Shown one piece after another: positions 24,362 through 36,514 of a stretch of 64,000 bases of DNA. Origin of the DNA: Kudoa neothunni (lineage: Eukaryota > Cnidaria); contig OZ199838.1 in the NCBI GenBank assembly GCA_964304625.1, forward strand, positions 3,410,001-3,474,000, given 5' to 3'. The first letter of the stretch is position 1; each line of letters starts with the position of its first letter. The position numbers were made by a program, and so were the translations under genes. Below the pieces are notes generated by a model. The model did no database searches and was not told the DNA's origin. It was given only the letters and a program-made list of their open reading frames with translations.

Positions 24362-26214
24362 CCCTCCGTCACACACATGGGGTCCAATGGACCCTGCGTG
24401 ATTTCAATCTGCAAATAGCTATCGTTGTTTTTTATGGTAACACTAAAATTAAAATATTCATGTTTTTTCACGTTTTCTTCAAAATGAAAATAGGAAATGG
24501 ACTTTAGAAAATTTTTAAAAGATGATTTTGATGATTGTTATGATGAAAAAAGCAATGATTCAAGCTCTGATGTATCATCAAAAAGTAATATAATAGAATA
24601 AATAAATATTTCTTAAATAAAGGGTTTAGATGATAGCGAACATTTGTTATACTCCAAAAATTTTGAATGTAACTCAAAGCCTGTGGGATTATTTTCCAAA
24701 AAGAGAAAACACGACATTATAACGGATAAACATGGAGTAAAAATTTCTGATGATGTGGAATCTGAGTCTCAAATTTGGAGTTTGTTTATCACTTAGAATA
24801 TATTAACTGAAATATTGCAATGTACCAATTACTACCTTCGAAATATCCAACCAAATTACAAACGATCGCAAGATTGTATGGCATTTGATATGTGTGAATT
24901 AAAAGCTTACATTGGCTTGCACTATTTTCTTGGCGTGAAGAAAGCTAATCTTACTTATTTGAATGAATTATGGGCAGATGACGACTCTGGTATTCAAATT
25001 TGCAAAAAAATATTCAACCAGAATAGATTTTCCTTATTAAAAAGACGTCTACGTTTTGCAATCGGTTCAAGTAACTCAAATGAAAATAATCAAGATAGAA
25101 TGTCAAAAATCAGAGATATTTTTAATCAAATATTATATATCCACCGAATATTTGACGATCGATGAAATGCCTAGATCATTCCGGGGTCGCTGTATTTTTA
25201 AGCAGTATATGCCTTGTAAGCCAGCAAAATGTGGGATTAAGATTTTTAACCTGTGTGATTCTAAAACTTTTTACACCCTTAATCTTGAAGTTTACCTGGG
25301 AGCCCAGAATAGCGCCCCATATAAAGTTGACAACTCACCCCATAGTTTAATTATGTGCCTGATTCAACCAATTCTGGGTTCAGGAAGAAACATCACTGTT
25401 GACAACTGGTTTACATCAGTTCCATTGTTTCAGGAATTATTAATGAATGGATTAACTGCTTGTGGTACCACTAGAAAAAAAAGAAAGAAATACCTCCTGA
25501 ATTCCTGGCTTCAAAAACGCGTGAACAATACTCATCTTTTGCATTTACGAAAGATCTAACGATAGTGCCTTATGTCCCCAAAAGAAATAAAGACGTTACA
25601 CTGTTGAGTTGGTTTCACCACAAGTCAACCGTTGATTTGAACCATCCTAAAAAGCTACTGGAGATCGTCTCTTTTTACAATTCAACAAAAGGTGGAGTTG
25701 ATACAATAGATCAAATGTGCGGGAACTACTCTACTTATCGAATTACAAGAAGATGGCCTGTTGTCATATTTCATACACTTCTAGATATTGTAGCAATAAA
25801 TGCATATGTTATATATTGCATGAAGGCCGATAAAATTATTCGTCGGAAGGAGTTTTTGAAGTCGTTGAGGATGCAATTAATAGAGCCTCAGTTGAATAAA
25901 AAATGTTAATATACTGATAATTTTTTTAATCTTAAATTTAGTATAAATCCAAAAACCTGCCAATATGGAACCAAATAGCTCTCTTGTTGACAGAGGAAGA
26001 TGCTATTTATGCACCCGTCTACATGATAAGAAAACAAGTTGTCATACATGCTCAAAATTTGTCTGTAAAATGCACTTAAATATCATTTGCAATAATTGTT
26101 TAAAAAATAATTGATTTCCCTATTTATTAGTATTAAATCACTGTTTCTTCTTTATGGGGTCCAATGGACCCCATGCGTGTAACCGCGTAAAGTTTTTGCG
26201 CGTGTGACGAAGGG
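24362..26214 (+). mobile_element. piggyBac transposon with both termini (copy 1)
   Basis: The left terminus reads CCCTCCGTCACACACATGGG and the right terminus, from the other strand, CCCTTCGTCACACGCG, with GGGTCCAATGGACCC-type palindromes inside both ends (about 24380 and 26159). The right end abuts TTAA (26215-26218) and the left end TTCA (24358-24361), the expected TTAA target with one change. Length is about 1.85 kb, near the minimum for an autonomous piggyBac. It holds one transposase gene in the plus direction. Confidence 0.85.
24497..26112 (+). pseudogene. piggyBac transposase, PGBD4-like, frame-broken
   Basis: From MDFRKFLKDDFDD the reading gives an acidic N-terminus, then the DDE_Tnp_1_7 domain. 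AFDMCELKAYIGLHYFLGV is the conserved entry. TIDEMPRSFRGRCIFKQYMP and CGIKIFNLCDSKTFYTLN carry the central motif, ITVDNWFTSVPLFQELL a catalytic Asp, and TKGGVDTIDQM the last catalytic Asp. A cysteine-rich zinc-finger tail follows near 25990-26112 (RCYLCTRLHDKKTSCHTC). As a plain DNA transposon: stops occur at about 24600 and 24794, frame changes near 25160, 25560 and before the zinc-finger tail. Much of the catalytic core is well conserved, so this copy is the youngest of the three piggyBac relics here. Confidence 0.85.
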
Positions 26215-26299
26215 TTAAAGGATTAGTGGTTTCTGTAATGGAATTAAGAGACGTACTGCATAACATTATCACTCCTATTCAAGTCGCGTTAGTCAGTTA

Positions 26300-26670
26300 T
26301 TCCAAAAAATTTACAGAAAGGGGGTGGCGGAGGGGCCCATGTGTCGGCTGGACATTGACCAGAACAAAGCCGCTAAGGTCAGGCCAACTAACTCTAACTA
26401 AAACCGGACAACGTGGATTTGCAAGGTTTTTATGCAGGAACCACAAACGTTATTGTTATTACACGTTCGATCGAAGTCTCAAATTAGCACGCTGCAGCTT
26501 GCCAGCGTGGTTAACGCAGGGGACGGCTGATAACCTATCGACCCACCACCACCCACGGGGGCTTTCGATCAGAATCCAGAATCTGCCCGAGATTCCCCTC
26601 ATAGTGCACGCACTTCAGGAGTTTGAGGATCATTACGCCAAACACTCTAGCTGATGGGCCCCCCGCCGCT
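26300..26670. other. GC-rich unclassified block next to piggyBac copy 1
   Basis: Sequence of clearly higher GC (AGGGGCCCATGTGTCGGC at one edge, GATGGGCCCCCCGCCGC at the other) in AT-rich surroundings. The open frame at 26226-26654 has no domain I recognise and the other strand is full of stops. Origin unknown: repeat relic, other transposon, or foreign DNA. Confidence 0.4.
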
Positions 26671-27552
26671 ATTTGCTGGAATTAATGCTATCTATAGTTA
26701 ATTATATAAAATAATGTTAATTTTAAAATGACGTCATTTATTATGGGTTCAACTAATACGATGTAAATTTTTGAGCATAAACGCATAATTAAATGTTTCA
26801 AAAATAGTAAATGATACTAAAAATTATAATTTACTATTTTTAATGTTTAAATATTTCGCGCATGCCCTTGTTTAATTCAATGTCTACTTTACGAATTCTG
26901 GGATTAGTTAGGATCTATCAGGATTAAAGCATGATTTATTTAAAAAAAAATAATAAAACAACAATATTATGTATAACATGCTTTAATCAGTGATTTTTTA
27001 AGAATTAAGATTTTCTTGCGTAATATAAGTTTCAGACTGGTTTGTGACGTTAGTTCCGTTATAAAATGATGCGGAAAACCAACTAATAAATATCAGTTAG
27101 ATATTAAAGAAAAAATATTGGTTACGCGACCACTCTCATATTTTAATTTATATAAAAATAGAAAGCTGTTAATTTTATGAGGTCAATAATCAGGTACAGC
27201 AGAAAATATTATTTTAATAAAATTATGCTGATTTTTCTCCATTTTTATTATACATCATTGATGATTAGAATATTCGCAGGAGTCATCTTATCCTAACCTA
27301 TATGATTTGATTCGTCCCAATGATTTCTTTTAAAAGCATCCAATAGTATTGGTGTTAGAGAATATTTATTTCGTTGTTGCTAGGATATATGCTAGGCATC
27401 ATTTCCCAATTGTATTGCTCGCTATTGGAGTAGAGCGTGAAATTGTTATTGTTCGAGTTATTGCAGTAACAACGCCAATTTCCATAGTTAATATTGGATC
27501 AAACTACGCTTCAATATCAGGGTTTGGAGTAGAGTGAAAATTTCAGTCGAAA
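26671..27552. other. Upstream region of the L(2)gl gene
   Basis: About 0.9 kb that should contain the Lgl promoter and 5' UTR. Frames open on both strands at 27349-27537; neither has a recognisable domain. No other feature is seen. Confidence 0.4.
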
Positions 27553-30500
27553 ATGGTATCTGTTAGTTAGAATATTTATTCATCATGTATTATAGTTGAA
27601 ACTTCGAAGAACAAAACCAACCAAATTAGAATTATTGAAGGACAGTAAATCTCAAGACGTCATCGATATTGCAAAGGTGATTCAGCTTTCTGTATTCCAA
27701 GTCTAATTTATAAGTGTAGGTAGCAGAGTTGGGTTTACCGTACCATTCGACCACGTTTGTTTACGACCCAACTCTAAGTCTGATAGCTGTTGGGAGCAAA
27801 ACCGGTGCAGTTAAGATGTATACACGAATTCTGAGGCAATGAGTTCTAATTTTTGGTTTTAAGTGTTGGAAACAATGGAGTAGAATTGGAGATAGAGTTG
27901 AGTGATGAGGTTGAAGTTAGGCAGCTACTATTTCTAAAAATCAACGTATTTTTAATTGCTATTTAATTAATATAGGCTATTTTAATTTCAAATTAATTCA
28001 TCATAAATTTATCTCGTAGATTTACCTAGATGACCATAACATAAATTGACTGAATTTTAACATTTAATAGATTGGCATTATCATCATTTATACCATTGAT
28101 GGTGTATTCTACATGGAAATTTATCGAGTTTCCAACATTGACACAACCACCTCACTAATATTGGACGGCAAAAAAAAGTTTGATGAGTAATTATTTTTTA
28201 ATTTATATTTTTCCAAAAATAATCAAATTTTAAATTGTTTAACACTATTTTTGACAAAACTATACCGATTCTATTGTAATAGAATAATGAAGATAACGGC
28301 CTGTAGGGTCTCGAGAGATGATAACTATCTATACATTGGTACAAGTTTGGGGCATACTTTTACTTTTGATATCAATCACATGGAATTCACAACTTTAACA
28401 GTCAATCAGGATGATATTCTAAAACAGTAAGTTTATCCGATGAGCCGCTAGAGTAAATTATGTTGGGTTAGACTTGGACAAACGTCGCACTACGGGCTGG
28501 GATCGGTGGAATCTATTTCATTTCCACCAAATAACTTGGATCAACCAATTTTGTTGATTGGCTATAGAAGAGGAACCTTAATATTGGTGGATCTGTGTGC
28601 TAGCAGAGTTTTAAACTACTTTAGTGTGGGTCCTGAGTTGGAGTCAGTATTTTGGCATCCATGCGGGAAAATGTTCCTCACAACTCACACAGAAGGAACT
28701 ATCATTCATTGGACTTTATTTGATGACGACTGTAAACCAATTCCATTAGATTGTAGTAGTACACCCTTGAGTATCAGCTCGAAAAGTTGCTTCATCCAAC
28801 AACCTAACAATCACTGTTCCATATCTCAGGTGGTACCTTACGGCCCCTCCCATTGTAAGCCGGTAAACCAAATCTTTTGGTTTGGTTCGCTCTTTCTATT
28901 CTCCAATGGAACTCCCTACAAAGAAGAAGCTGATTCGAACACAATCACATTGATGGCTGGGGGCACCTTTTTGCATGTGTATTGTTTCAGCTCGCCTATA
29001 ATCAAATTTGATGTGCTTGTGAGTGGCCCCAAGGAGACCAACGAGAAAAGACCAGTGGATCCAACACTACATTGGGATTGTTACCCAACTCATCTAATTG
29101 TGCTAACTGAGCAGGAATTTGTAGTTGTTGCCATAGAAAAAAAGTACACTATGCAACGACACACATCCAACATAAAAAAACCAAGCAGCTCAATAGTCAA
29201 CTCCCAAAAATTATTTCCACTACATTTTCCATGCATCCAATTTGTAAACATCAGCTGCATTAAAATTGTGGATAACTGCCCTGACAATTTTATCAACAAC
29301 CTGATGATTCATGGTAAAACCTATGGACATTATGAGGAAAGTGGATGGCCTATTGGAGGGGGATATCCTAAACTCTCTTTTGTCCAACGAAACGATCTTC
29401 TAATTACGGGGTATTACTTGACGAGACCACCTGAGTTTATTTTTTATTATAACTCTTTTTAGACACGAAAATGGAGATATTCTATTCTGGTGGACTAGAC
29501 CTCAAACCACTTACAAATTGTTGACTAAATTTTCTGTAGCGTCTTACTACAGAGAATATCTCATGCAAACCGACGATGTGAACAGTATTCAGAATGGCTC
29601 CTTCCAGAACACCAACACTATATGCGATAAATCTTTGGCTGGATTTTTCGAAATTCATTTTGATGACCCTCGATTTCACATACGAAAAATTGAAGTATGC
29701 CTTCAAAATAACCTTCTCTACGTGGGAGGCAACGCAGGCAACGTTACGGTAATCAACTTGGAGAAACACAAGTATTACGATGGAGTTGTCAAGGTGATGA
29801 AATGTTGATAAATATTATTTACATTTGGATTGCCATTTTCGGCTGACAAACATCCTAATTGATGATTGATGATGATGGTAAAATTTTTAGGTAGCAGATT
29901 GTAATCTGGTTGAAAACTATCCTCTTTTCAAGTGGAAAGGAGAACCCAACCTTGTTCTGAGAAACGATATTGGTGAAGGCAGTAATCGTAATTTTCAATT
30001 GATCCATCATATAAATATCAACCCGCCAGCACCTATATCCTGTTTGGCGATAAATCCCCAATTTGGATTGTAATAGCGATACTTTTACAACATTACTATA
30101 TATTGTGACCTCTAATAATGTAGTTTGGTGTGTGGAACTTGCCATGGCTATTTGGTCTATGATTGTGTTACTCAAAGCACCATCTACAGTAGAAATACAT
30201 GCAATCCAAAATGTATTTGCATTTTCTCAAGAGAGATTATAATGATTTGAGTTGTTTACCCTGTCGCGAATTATAAACTAACATTCTATATTTTAAGTAT
30301 AACTGGGTGGTTTAGATATGGTAACAGACGGAAGAAATATACATAGAAGATCGTTTATAAGAACGCTTAGAAATTCGTTCCGCAGAATGAGTTTGAAGAA
30401 GAAACCTCAGAATAAACTGCAGTCCAAAACACCGCCACCTCAATTCACGCGTGGCTCCGGGTCGGTCAGAAGAACAATTCCTAACTCTATACACGGTAAA

Positions 30501-31891
30501 ACTTTGTCTATTTTTATCAAAAATCATGTTATCTAATCAATACAGCCGGAAAAATTAACACTCAACCTATCAACATTGATATAAAGTCTCAAAATATTCA
30601 AAAATCAGTAAATATTGACAGCATGATCAAACAAGATGAATCCATGAGTGGTTATGTGACAGCCTCAAAAATATTTTATGGCGCCTTCAAATCACGTATA
30701 ACATCAATTTAGCTCATAATATTGAATTTTGTTAACTTGAGTAAATCTTGTGTATATATTTTTATTAAAATAGAGTATCGAAATGATCTTGCTCTACTAA
30801 TCGGTACGCAATCAGGAAAGGTCTATATTAATATGCTGGCAATCGAACATGACCCAGACAAACGACTTACACAATCCATATGCTGCGAGGCAACCAAAGA
30901 AATCGTTTTACGCCACAGGGCCTATGTGTTAGATTTTCTACTGATCGACCATCACCTGAATGAAGTAGACACACACAAGCTAAATCCACCATCCAACCTC
31001 GAGGAAACTACCCAAGTGCTCCACCACAGTTTGATTACTGTTACCGAAGAGCAAATAAAGGTATGATTTACTTTTTGCATTTAAAACTCCTACTATCATC
31101 ACTTAACCAATTGAAAACAATTCTAATAAATATTAATATTTTTAAAATATACTCAAAATATAAAACTTATTAATTTTGTGTAGATGGTATGCTTACCTTC
31201 ACTGAAGGTCAAACATAAACTCAAACTGACAGCAATGACCGGTAACAGAATAAGAAAATGTGCATTCATCAAAACAAGCTCAAGTACAATTATATTTCTG
31301 CTATTTCTCAATCTATTATTATGTTAGCTGATGTAAGTATGCATAATTTTCATAAATTTAGATATTAGTTCAGTCGAACACAAAAACTATCTGGTGTGTC
31401 TGACGAATTGGGGCCAACTTCTCATAATTAATCCAGCCAATTTATCAATACTAAAAACTGTTCATCTTATACATAATTACGATTATAGGTTATCTTATTT
31501 TATTTTATTTTATTGGATTGTAATTTTAATTTTGTGAATAGAGCTATAAATTCGGTCGGATTCTCATCGTTGGGTTATGGTTATTACCTTTGCTCACCAA
31601 CGGAACTTAGGCGTTTTTCCATATCAAAGGCTGAAAAGTCTGTTTTTAATTCATGACGATGTTTATGAGGCTTTATTAACTTTTAGACTGTTTCTCTCCT
31701 GCTATATAACGACATCTAAGGAAACATGCTTCTATTTAAAAAAAAGACCAAACAATTACAACGATAATGATGAGGATCTAAAAAATTTAATGAAACCCTA
31801 TCAGAATCCTTTCACCCCAACAGACCTGGACGAGAAAGATTCGGCAATTTGTCACACTCCTCCCGGCATGGCGCAAGCAAACAAATTTTAG
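27553..31891 (+). CDS. l(2)gl: Lethal(2) giant larvae (Lgl), WD-repeat cell polarity protein
   Basis: Basolateral polarity and exocytosis regulator of the Lgl/tomosyn family. Seventeen exons: 27553-27555 (only the ATG), 27596-27676, 27720-27817, 27864-27945, 28071-28186, 28283-28426, 28472-29410, 29463-29793, 29891-30069, 30124-30212, 30316-30495, 30546-30695, 30774-31060, 31184-31283, 31362-31488, 31542-31637, 31687-31891. All phases agree and the total is 1068 aa (human LLGL1 is 1064). Landmarks: start LKLRRTKPTKLELLKD; first blade SLIAVGSKTGAVK; GLGSVESISF and LLIGYRRGTLILVDL; PYGPSHCKPVNQIFW; WPIGGG...LLITGHENGDILFW. The basic membrane-binding and aPKC-target loop RSFIRTLRNSFRRMS lies near residue 700. 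The family's late blades follow (NYLVCLTNWGQLL, YYLCSPTELRRFS). No C-terminal SNARE motif, so Lgl rather than tomosyn. Confidence 0.95.
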
Positions 31892-33086
31892 CTGAGGACA
31901 CACAAATGTGCAATATTACAAGCTAGAATACACTTTATTTTTAAAAACCGCATTCTTTGGTTCTTCCCTTTTATTGTGTGCAGATTTTAAAGATTCAGAA
32001 GGCCAATTTTTATATTAATTTTTTCAATTTACACTCAGCAGTAATCTTAATAAATTTCTTCTATAGAAATAGAACATTCATAGTATATTCAACGAGTGGG
32101 TATATTTTTCACAAATTCTGAATTATTGCATTCTAAGAAACAATATTCTAAAAATTTTAACTCATTCGAATTTTGCTTGCAGTTTTTTAGCAACTTGAAT
32201 TGTAACATAGCGGGAATTTTTCGGAACTAAGTTTGCTACACGTTTTCATTGATTTTTAGGTACACATGAAATAACACAAAGCACTTTTAATTAGCTTCAT
32301 TTACGACTTTTAAAGAAATTTTAAAAACGGGAGATTTAATTCCCTAAAATTAATTATTTGATCTTGATGTTACAATTAATGAAATATATTTAGAATCTGG
32401 TTATTATACATAAAAATTATATCGCATGAAAACTTTTTTGACTTCTTTAAATAAATAAAAATGTTGATAACTAAAATTATTATTAAAACACTAGTTATAA
32501 GTAATATCCACCAGATATTATCGCTATTTGACTTGGCACGCGCATAGAGGTGTGCTGATGTTTAAATAGGATATGGATATTGACACGGAAAATTTTTTAA
32601 TTAAAGTGGCAACCACGCACGGGCAATTTCCATTTTCAATCCCGCTGACTTCTATTTGTAGTTGAACTATAAAGTATATTTTTAAAATCGGTTGTATTTA
32701 ATTATTTTGGGCCCATCGTTAACCCTCTTAGGGTCTAAAAATAATTAAATACAGTCAAAACTATACCTACCTGAATATTATGATCCGTTTCAATAGTCAT
32801 ATCCTATTTAAACTTGATATTTCCACTACTAAATAAACACAAATACTTCTCTAACAATTGTGAATAATTATATATATTAAAAATTTTTTGAATATAGTTA
32901 TTCTCATTTTGAATTATTAAGTAGGAATTTTTGAGACAAATTTTATACGATATAATAAAAAAATATTATATATTAAGATGCATGATAATGCTCATATAAT
33001 TGACATCCAAATAAGACACCATAGAAATTATTGACAGAATAATTATAAACAACATAATTGAAAAATTCGCCTAAATAAGATTAAAA
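31892..33086. other. Convergent intergenic region between Lgl and the tRNA-His guanylyltransferase gene
   Basis: Both genes end here, so it holds two 3' UTRs. AT-rich; the only structure noticed is the hairpin at 32693-32754. Confidence 0.4.
32693..32754. repeat. Short inverted repeat (hairpin) with an internal TTAA
   Basis: TGTATTTAATTATTTTGGG on the left pairs with CTAAAAATAATTAAATACA on the right with few mismatches, around a loop containing GTTAACCCTCTTAGGG. TTAACCC is the sequence that begins a piggyBac end after its TTAA target, so this might be a fold-back relic; it could equally be a chance palindrome in AT-rich DNA. Confidence 0.4.
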
Positions 33087-34750
33087 TTATTTTACTTCTT
33101 CAAGTATCTTGAAATTTTCATTCCAAAAACCATCGCCAATTATATCTTCATACAGAGCCAGTATTTTAGGAGGGTTTATATCGGCACAATGGCTCGAATG
33201 AGAATTATCGAGTGATTTCATAAAAAATCCAGGATTCTAATAAATAAAGGATAGTTGATTCCCGGGAACTCCGACAATAAATTCTTACAAGCATATCACG
33301 TCTCACCAACAGAGTTCCCTTCCTATAGATGGGTTCAATGTTATTGTAGTTGATGTTGAAGGAGCTGAAAAGAAGCTCATTTTTATCCCCACTCAATGTG
33401 CCCTAATGAGAAAGTAGAAGATGCGCATATAGAATTGAAATAAAACTCAGTGTAACCGCTATCGAAGTTTATTTTTAAGCAACACAACAGTTTAATTAGA
33501 AAAATAAAGTTAATTAATAAATATTAAAGTATCACTAATGATCTAATGAAAAATTTGTCTTAATTCCAAGCGCCATAGATGCCAAGTTTTCTATAATTTT
33601 TAAAAATAGCATTTAGGCTGAAAACAAATAGAAAAAGTAATTATCATTTGAACAGAACACAACATATGAGACTATATTTTATCATGCGAGTGGACATTTC
33701 CTTATATTTAATTCTGTTTTTTTCGTAAAAAATCCATAAATTATTTTAAAGGTCAGAATATCGATTTCATATTAATATCCATATTTTGTGGATTAATATA
33801 TTATAAAACGATGAGACAATAAAAAATTGGTTATTATTTTATTAGGTATTTATTGAGATTTTCGGTGGGACAACAAGCGAGTAAATTAATCCTACAATTT
33901 TTGCGGAAATTAATCCAATCTATATTCGCCACAGGCAAACTAAAACTTAATAATTCAAATACATCCGTTTTAGCGGTGCAGTTAGTTATATTGACAAAGT
34001 GCGGTCATCACTAAAAACTACTTTCAACAGATTCTCAGCCTCTTTAGGAGTCTTCCCTCCTTGGACCAACGACCAAAAACATGTGTTATACAGATTGTTA
34101 ATGTGACCTTAAATTTTGAAGCTTAGAATTAGAAGTTCGACAAAAACTAATTACAATCAGCTTGTCTCCATGATAAATAATCACGTATATTATTGTACAA
34201 AGGATAACTCACACATCGGCCATCAAAGGAAGGAGGGTATTGTAATTTTTCATCCTCAAAATAAGTTGGCCAATAGAAAACAAATGATGACGCCATAAGT
34301 GAAGATATCAAACTGATGAGTTTACTAAATGTATTATTGACTGAAAATATTTTAAATCAAGTTTCCCCACTCGCATCGTCGTTGATACGATTTGAATGTT
34401 CGACGGAATACAAAACTACATGTATTTTTAAACCATAGATGGACTCAGTGAAAATGACCTATATTCGTCACTTTGACCGTAAGCGCAAACAATATCACCA
34501 AACTGGGACATAACATGTTCCGCACAGCGATTTAACAACATAAGAGATCTCATATCGTTTGGCTTATTGAAGTGATGATCGTCTGAGAATCTAAACGGTT
34601 CATCAATAAGTTTTGGACTAAAACCAATAGAGATAATGTTGCATACTTGTGAAAAGATTTTCCATCAACCCTAACAACAGTCCAACAGTTTAAAAGAGAA
34701 GACGTATTTGTTTCGAATTTTTTAACATATTCAAATCTAGAATTGGCCAT
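33087..34750 (-). CDS. THG1L: tRNA-His guanylyltransferase (Thg1)
   Basis: Adds the G(-1) residue to the 5' end of tRNA-His, needed for recognition by histidyl-tRNA synthetase. Exons 34750-34647, 34590-34459, 34415-34371, 34324-34155, 34107-34022, 33402-33289 and 33236-33087; phases agree and the total is 266 aa (yeast 237, human 298 with a leader). Motifs: start [22 protein letters not shown] with the first metal-binding Asp; [12 protein letters not shown] with the second; [50 protein letters not shown]-terminal IIGDGFW. One intron (34021-33403) is about 620 nt, unusually long for this window. No obvious mitochondrial leader. Confidence 0.95.
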
Positions 34751-36253
34751 ACTTCCAGGGAATATTTCGGCAAAAAACTAGCACACTTACACGTGGGACG
34801 TGCGCAATAGCTGATAAAAGCTGAAACATTTCTCTACCTGAACAAAAAAAAGTCTTTTAATCTAGAATTGAGTGTTTTTATGGGAATAAATGCTTCGTGC
34901 GATGAAAAAATATAATTGGATAAACAAAAATAACTGGCTATAGCGATAATCGTACCTCAATGGATGTTAAGTCCTTTTTTTGCATCATTGCAGTTGATTC
35001 GAAGATATCAAACAATTTTTTTAATTATTTATTTTAATTTTGACACGGTTTTGTTTATATTTCGTTAATAATTAGGAATTTAGTTGGGTTTTTGAAATTA
35101 TTTCATTATTTTAGTTAAAATTGGATCATTAAATTATTATTTAAAAAATAATACTCATTGTTATCTTAATAAAAATTATCGGATATTTTATACAATCAAA
35201 TATATTTTCTGAGTTATCTACGTATATAAAATACTTTGTTTGTTAGCCGTCGGTGTGCGGTGTGCCCACAAGTACGCACGTACTCGGGAGGAAAATATAT
35301 TAGAATAAAGCTTTTTGATGTGCAAATGAAAGATTGTATCATTAAAAAAATTCACTAAATTATTTAAAGATAATTGTATAATAAATATTATCATTTAAAG
35401 TAAGGAATTCTTTGAAACTCGACTTAAAAATACAAATTGAAATTTATCGTAGGATTTATGTCGGTTTATTTCAGAGCGATGGCCAATTAAATAGAAGGTT
35501 TACTCAGCATATTTAAAAAGAATATTTTAATTAATGTATAGATTCACTTTGCAAACATTAATGATACATTCTATGCGAACAATATTGTGATCATTCTAAA
35601 TTAAACACATAATTAAAGCCAGTCATACCTAAAGTTTTTTTTTCATTTGAAGATAATATATTATGCGACAATTTATTGTTATAACGATTTAAAAATTCAA
35701 AATGTTCAAAAATATTTTCATTAGCCATTATCCTCGAATTGTAGAGTAAATGGAAAGTAAACAAATATCCTATTCGTATGTATCATAAATGCGTAAAAAT
35801 TTTACTCTGTCTTTGAAATGCATGGAAAATTTATTTTTTATTCGATTTGTAAACAATGACGTAATGTAACCAATATGTTTACATCGATCAATTTTTTTGC
35901 GCACGCGAGTCAGTTTGGATGCCAACTTCTTATTTTCGACACTACTCCATAACATATATGAATATTTATAAACTATGACAAATAATTATAAGATTCTGAA
36001 ATCATTTTGAGACAAATATTAAAAGACAGTCATAGAGATACAATTTTTTCTCTTGCTCATTTATAATTTTGATGAATATTGGGCACAAGAGATTAAAATT
36101 ATATATTTCAGCAATAGTGGAATGATCTGGTGGCGTTACATACTCCAAAAGAATATTTGTGATGTTCGTAGTGTTTTAAGAATCTTAATTATTTGTGCAA
36201 ACTTTGAAACGACAATCACAATTTGCTAAAATGACTGAAATTAGCATTTTTAC
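34751..36253. other. Intergenic, upstream of the Thg1 gene
   Basis: AT-rich, about 1.5 kb. It should include the Thg1 promoter. No gene recognised; frames here are short. Confidence 0.35.
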
Positions 36254-36350
36254 CTTTTTGAATTCATCTAAATTTTCGCCAGTAAAGAATGCTGTCGCTC
36301 CTTTAATAATTCCTATACAATGCAACCCTGGACTTCGCCCATAATCTACG
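36254..36350 (-). CDS. Possible orphan exon of an unrecognised gene
   Basis: Between an acceptor-like TTTTTTAATAG and a donor-like AAG/GTAAAA, the minus strand reads VDYGRSPGLHCIGIIKGAT followed by AFFTGENLDEFKK, which looks like real protein rather than chance sequence. I cannot name the family, and neither the preceding nor the following exon is convincing (a possible continuation near 36225-36120 would need a 28-nt intron). It may be part of a small gene or a gene relic. Confidence 0.3.
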
Positions 36351-36436
36351 CTATTAAAAAACAACCATGTCTAGTTTTTATAAATATATAACAGATAAAC
36401 ATTAAATATAAAAATGAGATATACGATGTAACATAA

Positions 36437-36514
36437 GCTCCGAAATTGGATTTAAACCTGCATTATTAGCATTAAAAAGCGTTGGTGCCATACCGCTCTG
36501 CTCACGATCGGCGC
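36437..36514 (-). tRNA. tRNA-like sequence, degenerate (possible tRNA-Lys relic)
   Basis: On the minus strand the ends can pair as an acceptor stem (GCGCCGA with TCGGAGC, one mismatch). A box A-like TGAGCAGAGCGG is followed about 40 nt later by a box B-like GGTTTAAATCC, and a loop TTTTTAA would place anticodon UUU. The anticodon and T stems pair badly, so a functional tRNA is unlikely; a tRNA pseudogene or the head of a tRNA-derived SINE is more probable. Confidence 0.35.

Noticed and set aside
27355-27540. A possible coding exon on either strand (plus 27349-27537; minus ending at 27355)
   Set aside because: Both strands are open by chance here, no domain is visible, and the minus-strand reading has a stop right at the only possible acceptor.
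27553-31891. Tomosyn (STXBP5) as the identity of the WD-repeat gene
   Set aside because: The protein ends without an R-SNARE motif, and the basic phosphorylation loop and blade motifs match Lgl better.
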